A stretch of DNA of 24,717 nt, taken from positions 1 through 24,717 of IMG/VR virus record IMGVR_UViG_3300028025_002917. The stretch is one strand, 5' to 3'. The stretch is from a virus. Positions 22,543 through 24,717 of the stretch are shown piece after piece (positions within the stretch are counted from its first letter, which is position 1; each line of letters starts with the position of its first letter). The notes under the pieces are model-generated. The model ran no database searches. It saw only the letters and a program-made list of their open reading frames with translations, and was not told the origin of the DNA. The translations under genes and the position numbers were made by a program.

Positions 22543-22670
22543 CAGTACCATTTTTTTAAAGTGTCAATAATAAAGTAAATGGCATAAGCGAGAGTTAACA
22601 ACCCTCCAGCGGCCACAACAATAAAAGACAAATCCTTAATCAATTTTTGTTTTTCATTTTCTGTTAGCAT
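22542..22670 (-). CDS. Small single-pass membrane protein (42 aa)
   Basis: On the minus strand this reads MLTENEKQKLIKDLSFIVVA and then AGGLLTLAYAIYFIIDTLKK, ending WY. One hydrophobic helix lies at about residues 15-35, with charged ends. The start overlaps the stop of the gene at 22664 by seven bases, and the stop overlaps the next start, the packing usual in this block. Function unknown. Confidence 0.55.
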   Translation of the reverse strand: MLTENEKQKLIKDLSFIVVAAGGLLTLAYAIYFIIDTLKKWY

Positions 22671-22921
22671 GATTCTTTTTTTTCTTTTTGTTTTTTACGA
22701 TATTCAGCTTGATAAGCCTTGATTTTTTCAGCATTTCTCAACCTATAAGATTTGTGCTTGTCGTAATTTTCATTCTTGCACGTTGTTTTATTTTCATGGT
22801 ATATCCTTTTTTTATTTTCAAGATTTTTTAATCGCCTTTTTTCCCTTTGATAATCATTCATGTTCCGGTAGTATTTTTTCATGTACTCCGACTTCCATGC
22901 TTTTTTTTCCTCAGGTGTCAT
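22664..22921 (-). CDS. Unknown basic Lys-rich protein
   Basis: The 85-aa product is very rich in Lys, Arg, Glu, Tyr and Asn (MTPEEKKAWKSEYMKKYYRN, AEKIKAYQAEYRKKQKEKKE) and probably all helical. The tandem Y-x-x-x-Y patterns resemble N-terminal regions found beside HNH nucleases, but no nuclease motif is present. It could bind nucleic acid. It lies two bases after the dCTP deaminase-family gene in the same direction. Confidence 0.65.
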   Translation of the reverse strand: MTPEEKKAWKSEYMKKYYRNMNDYQREKRRLKNLENKKRIYHENKTTCKNENYDKHKSYRLRNAEKIKAYQAEYRKKQKEKKESC

Positions 22922-22923
22922 AG

Positions 22924-23457
22924 CTATTTGTTTAAATAGTTTTTTGAGGCTACAGGATCGCTCCCTTGATTTTTATACTTTGCATCTGCTTTTGAAGCAT
23001 AGTCCGTGTAAGGCATTTCGCTAATATCGTGATAACAGATTTGCGCAATCTTCATGCCAGGATAAATCTTCACTGGCTGAATGCAGGCAAGTTCCAATGT
23101 CCAATGCCCTTTAAAATTTACATCCCCAAATCCTGCGGTTATGTGAACAAACAACCCTAATCTCCCTAAACTCGATTTGCCTTGAATTATTGGAACGTGG
23201 CGCAAGGTTTCGGTATATTCCACCGTGGAGGCAAGATAAAGAATACCTGGTTGTAAAATCATGCCTTCATCGGGAATGATAATTTCTGCGTAATCATTTC
23301 TATTTCTTGTATCCAATACTTGGTCGGTGTACAACAACAAAGTTTTAGACAGCGTTAAATCAACACTATTTGTCCCAATGTTTGCCTCAATTAATGGCTC
23401 AATAACGATGTTTTTAGCTGCGATTTCGTCAATGATGGTCTTGTCTGTTAAAATCAT
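22924..23457 (-). CDS. dcd: dCTP deaminase family protein (dUTP-forming)
   Basis: The 177-aa product fits the dCTP deaminase / dUTPase-fold family, which in the deaminase branch converts dCTP to dUTP and ammonia. NSVDLTLSKTLLLY (residues 30-43) and GKSSLGRLGLFVHITAGFGD (93-112) are the conserved nucleotide-binding part, with Ser95, Ser96 and Arg99. WTLELAC has Glu122 at the place of the catalytic Glu. The C-terminal tail, KYKNQGSDPVASK, resembles the loop that closes over the substrate. Whether it also hydrolyses dUTP to dUMP cannot be told from these motifs. It overlaps the upstream gene by four bases. With the diphosphohydrolase-like gene nearby it points to control of the dNTP pool. Confidence 0.88.
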   Translation of the reverse strand: MILTDKTIIDEIAAKNIVIEPLIEANIGTNSVDLTLSKTLLLYTDQVLDTRNRNDYAEIIIPDEGMILQPGILYLASTVEYTETLRHVPIIQGKSSLGRLGLFVHITAGFGDVNFKGHWTLELACIQPVKIYPGMKIAQICYHDISEMPYTDYASKADAKYKNQGSDPVASKNYLNK

Positions 23458-23675
23458 TTGTTTTCGTTTTCTTCAAGTTTTATATAATCATTAAAATCCA
23501 ATATTCTCATTTCAGTCCTGTCGCATCTTATAGCAAATATGGCATAATTTTGACTTTGCTCCTTTTCCATTTCTTTGGCTTGTTTTAAAATGTCTTTAAG
23601 ATATAGCCTTTGGTCAAAATTTAAATGAATTATTATTTCATCATTAAACCATTCAACCGCCGTTTGCTTACTCAT
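23454..23675 (-). CDS. Unknown small protein
   Basis: The 73-aa product is not assigned. It begins MSKQTAVEWFNDEIIIHLNF and has a charged helix, RLYLKDILKQAKEMEKEQSQ, then a strand with FAIRCDRTEMRILDFNDYIK. The start TAVEWF is frequent in small phage proteins of Bacteroidota. It overlaps both neighbours by four bases, so it is translated in the same chain. Confidence 0.72.
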   Translation of the reverse strand: MSKQTAVEWFNDEIIIHLNFDQRLYLKDILKQAKEMEKEQSQNYAIFAIRCDRTEMRILDFNDYIKLEENENK

Positions 23676-24076
23676 TTATTTAAATCATTTAATTCTGGAT
23701 GAGTAAAATAAAATTCCGTTAACATTGCAGCATTTGCCATTAAGTGCGCGGAGTGTAAAAGCCCACTTTCAGCGTCTATCATTTCACCAAGTCGCATGGC
23801 TTCGAGGTGACGCATAGCGGAAGCGATTACCTCTGAAAATGGAAACCCTTTTTCCCAATTTCTGGCAGGATATTTTTTTAATCCTTCAGTCCAAACTTTC
23901 GCATATTCCCGTTGCGCAATAGCTGGACAAAGGTCGTAGCGTAGCTTATTTTCGTTTGTCCTAAATGGTTTGTTTTCGTCGTAGTCGGCATTCCTGCCAG
24001 ATGCTATCATTAACTCCCTAACTCTTTCATAGTTTGTTTTTGTTATTGATTTTTCTACTTCATTCATAATTATCAT
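23672..24076 (-). CDS. dATP/dGTP diphosphohydrolase-like protein (DUF5664 type)
   Basis: The 134-aa product matches the helical family known as DUF5664, or N-terminal dATP/dGTP diphosphohydrolase-like, related to MazG-type folds. The motifs are NENKLRYDLCPAIAQREYAK (41-60), GLKKYPARNWEKGFPF (65-80), AMRHLEAMRLGEMIDAESG (87-105) and LHSAHLMANAAML (107-119). By family, such proteins may hydrolyse purine dNTPs, but the activity here is inferred. The start may be at 24076 or at the fourth codon (24067). A 12-base palindrome lies directly upstream of the start. It shares the operon with the dCTP deaminase-family gene. Confidence 0.78.
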   Translation of the reverse strand: MIIMNEVEKSITKTNYERVRELMIASGRNADYDENKPFRTNENKLRYDLCPAIAQREYAKVWTEGLKKYPARNWEKGFPFSEVIASAMRHLEAMRLGEMIDAESGLLHSAHLMANAAMLTEFYFTHPELNDLNK

Positions 24077-24079
24077 TTT

Positions 24080-24091
24080 GTTGACGTCAAC
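24080..24091. promoter_or_regulatory. 12-base perfect palindrome, possible operator
   Basis: GTTGACGTCAAC lies three bases upstream of the minus-strand start at 24076, within a 137-base non-coding gap. A symmetric site so close to a start could bind a repressor or form a short RNA hairpin over the ribosome site. No other copy was noticed in the window. Such a palindrome can also arise by chance. Confidence 0.3.
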
Positions 24092-24167
24092 GATATGGTT
24101 TAAAAATGCCGTCTTTCCGTGCTGTCAATTCATCCTCTGACGCTTTTAGGTTGAAAGAAATGTTTAA
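24087..24167 (-). pseudogene. Possible coding remnant in the gap upstream of the DUF5664-type gene
   Basis: On the minus strand an open frame of 26 codons, closed on both sides by stops and without ATG, translates to a protein-like string with ASEDELTARKDGIFKPYR before the stop. The composition looks coding, but no start exists, and the source gene is not known. It may be the tail of a decayed gene or may be chance. Confidence 0.2.
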
Positions 24168-24213
24168 TTAGGGGAAAATAACATTTACCTAAACCCGAGG
24201 TCTGCAAATATCT

Positions 24214-24624
24214 TTATGTAGTCATATGACTAACCAATATTCTTTCCTGCCTAAAGCTACTCAATAAAGTTCGGTAAAGTTCACTGGTTGTAAGTAAAAG
24301 TTGCTTTACCGCCCTACATTGCTCAAATATCGCCGTAGCTTTTGGGTATTTCCCTTTCACATAAAAATCGGTTAATGTAGAGGAGTGCTTAACTCTTTTA
24401 TACTCCTCCTCTGGCATATCGCGAATGCAGCTCATCATTAAATAAGAATAGATACTTTCATTCATGCCAGATATAACCGTATATCTAGAGTAATAAGCAG
24501 ATAATTGTCTTAAATATTCGTCGCAAGAATCAAGGTCTTCAGCACTAGGCGCAACCGAAATCCAAGTATTTACCTCTTCACAAAAAGCCTTAATTTCTAA
24601 CATCTTGCTATTATACTCTTTCAT
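24214..24624 (-). CDS. Unknown helical phage protein
   Basis: The 136-aa product is all-helical in look: KEYNSKMLEIKAFCEEVNTW, DSCDEYLRQLSAYYSRY, then FEQCRAVKQLLLTTSELYRT and LLSSFRQE. The last part, with a Cys followed by a helix and RTLLS, resembles a family of small proteins beside single-strand DNA-binding and recombination genes in Bacteroidota phages. The function is unknown to me. A 14-base palindrome (24219-24232) covers its final codons. Ten bases separate its start from the upstream partial gene. Confidence 0.72.
   Translation of the reverse strand: MKEYNSKMLEIKAFCEEVNTWISVAPSAEDLDSCDEYLRQLSAYYSRYTVISGMNESIYSYLMMSCIRDMPEEEYKRVKHSSTLTDFYVKGKYPKATAIFEQCRAVKQLLLTTSELYRTLLSSFRQERILVSHMTT
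24219..24232. repeat. 14-base perfect palindrome at the end of a gene
   Basis: TAGTCATATGACTA spans the last codons of the minus-strand gene at 24214. It could be a short transcript end structure or a protein-binding site. No U-tract follows on either strand, so a terminator role is unlikely. Confidence 0.3.
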
Positions 24625-24634
24625 GGTGGTTTTT

Positions 24635-24717
24635 TTAAAATGGGAATCTTTCGTCGCTTATTATTCCATCGGTGTATTTAACGCCTATTTCAATAGCTTC
24701 GCTTAATTCCTTTTGAT
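24635..24717 (-). CDS. Partial gene, C-terminal end only (cut by window edge)
   Basis: The minus-strand frame is open from the right edge to the TAA at 24635-24637. The 26 residues seen include EAIEIGVKYTDGIISDERFP plus a final F. The end, D-E-R-F-P-F, resembles the acidic tip ending in P-F of single-strand DNA-binding proteins, but is less acidic than the standard form. With so little sequence, no firm identity can be given. Confidence 0.5.
   Translation of the reverse strand, partial: QKELSEAIEIGVKYTDGIISDERFPF

Overview
This window looks like part of a tailed siphovirus (or prophage) genome that infects a member of the Bacteroidota. The evidence is low GC, A-rich rather than Shine-Dalgarno-like start regions, several signal peptides ending in Ala-Gln as is usual in that phylum, and protein families typical of its phages. 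No tRNA, rRNA, CRISPR array, insertion sequence, integrase or attachment site was seen, so the lifestyle cannot be judged.

Plus strand, 11-19082: the late region. It is tightly packed, with many ATGA or TAATG overlaps, and follows the canonical HK97-like order. The head genes are portal, prohead protease with an extra N-terminal domain, and HK97-fold major capsid protein. Next come a small protein with an N-terminal hydrophobic segment, a head-tail connector, a head-closure protein, a gp10-like tail-completion protein and a DUF3168-like tail terminator. The tail genes are the tail tube, a tail assembly chaperone pair joined by a -1 ribosomal frameshift at A AAA AAC (7001-7007), the tape measure (700 aa), and a large tail-tip protein with an inserted carbohydrate-binding-like domain. 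These are followed by a small fibre protein, a 1284-aa modular fibre and a fibre with a peptidase S74 chaperone domain. A small secreted protein, a holin, a small unknown protein and an N-acetylmuramoyl-L-alanine amidase end the region.

Minus strand, 19146-24717: a second gene block reading leftward and converging on the late genes at 19083-19145, where a hairpin with a U-tract terminates it. A second minus-strand terminator at 22351-22383 splits the block. The right part carries nucleotide-pool genes (a dCTP-deaminase family enzyme and a dATP/dGTP diphosphohydrolase-like protein) and small proteins. The left part carries a RuvC-like resolvase, a membrane-anchored glucosaminidase-like protein, a four-helix membrane protein and small unknown proteins.

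The most unusual points are these. Three consecutive late genes, two of them clear fibre-type proteins, carry Sec-type N-termini. Modules are shared between neighbouring fibre genes. The tail chaperone frameshift is very clear and turns a supposed stand-alone 83-aa gene into the C-terminal half of a 215-aa fusion. A membrane-anchored peptidoglycan hydrolase lies away from the lysis cassette, in the block that carries nucleotide metabolism. All functional calls come from reading the translations by eye; no database search was run.
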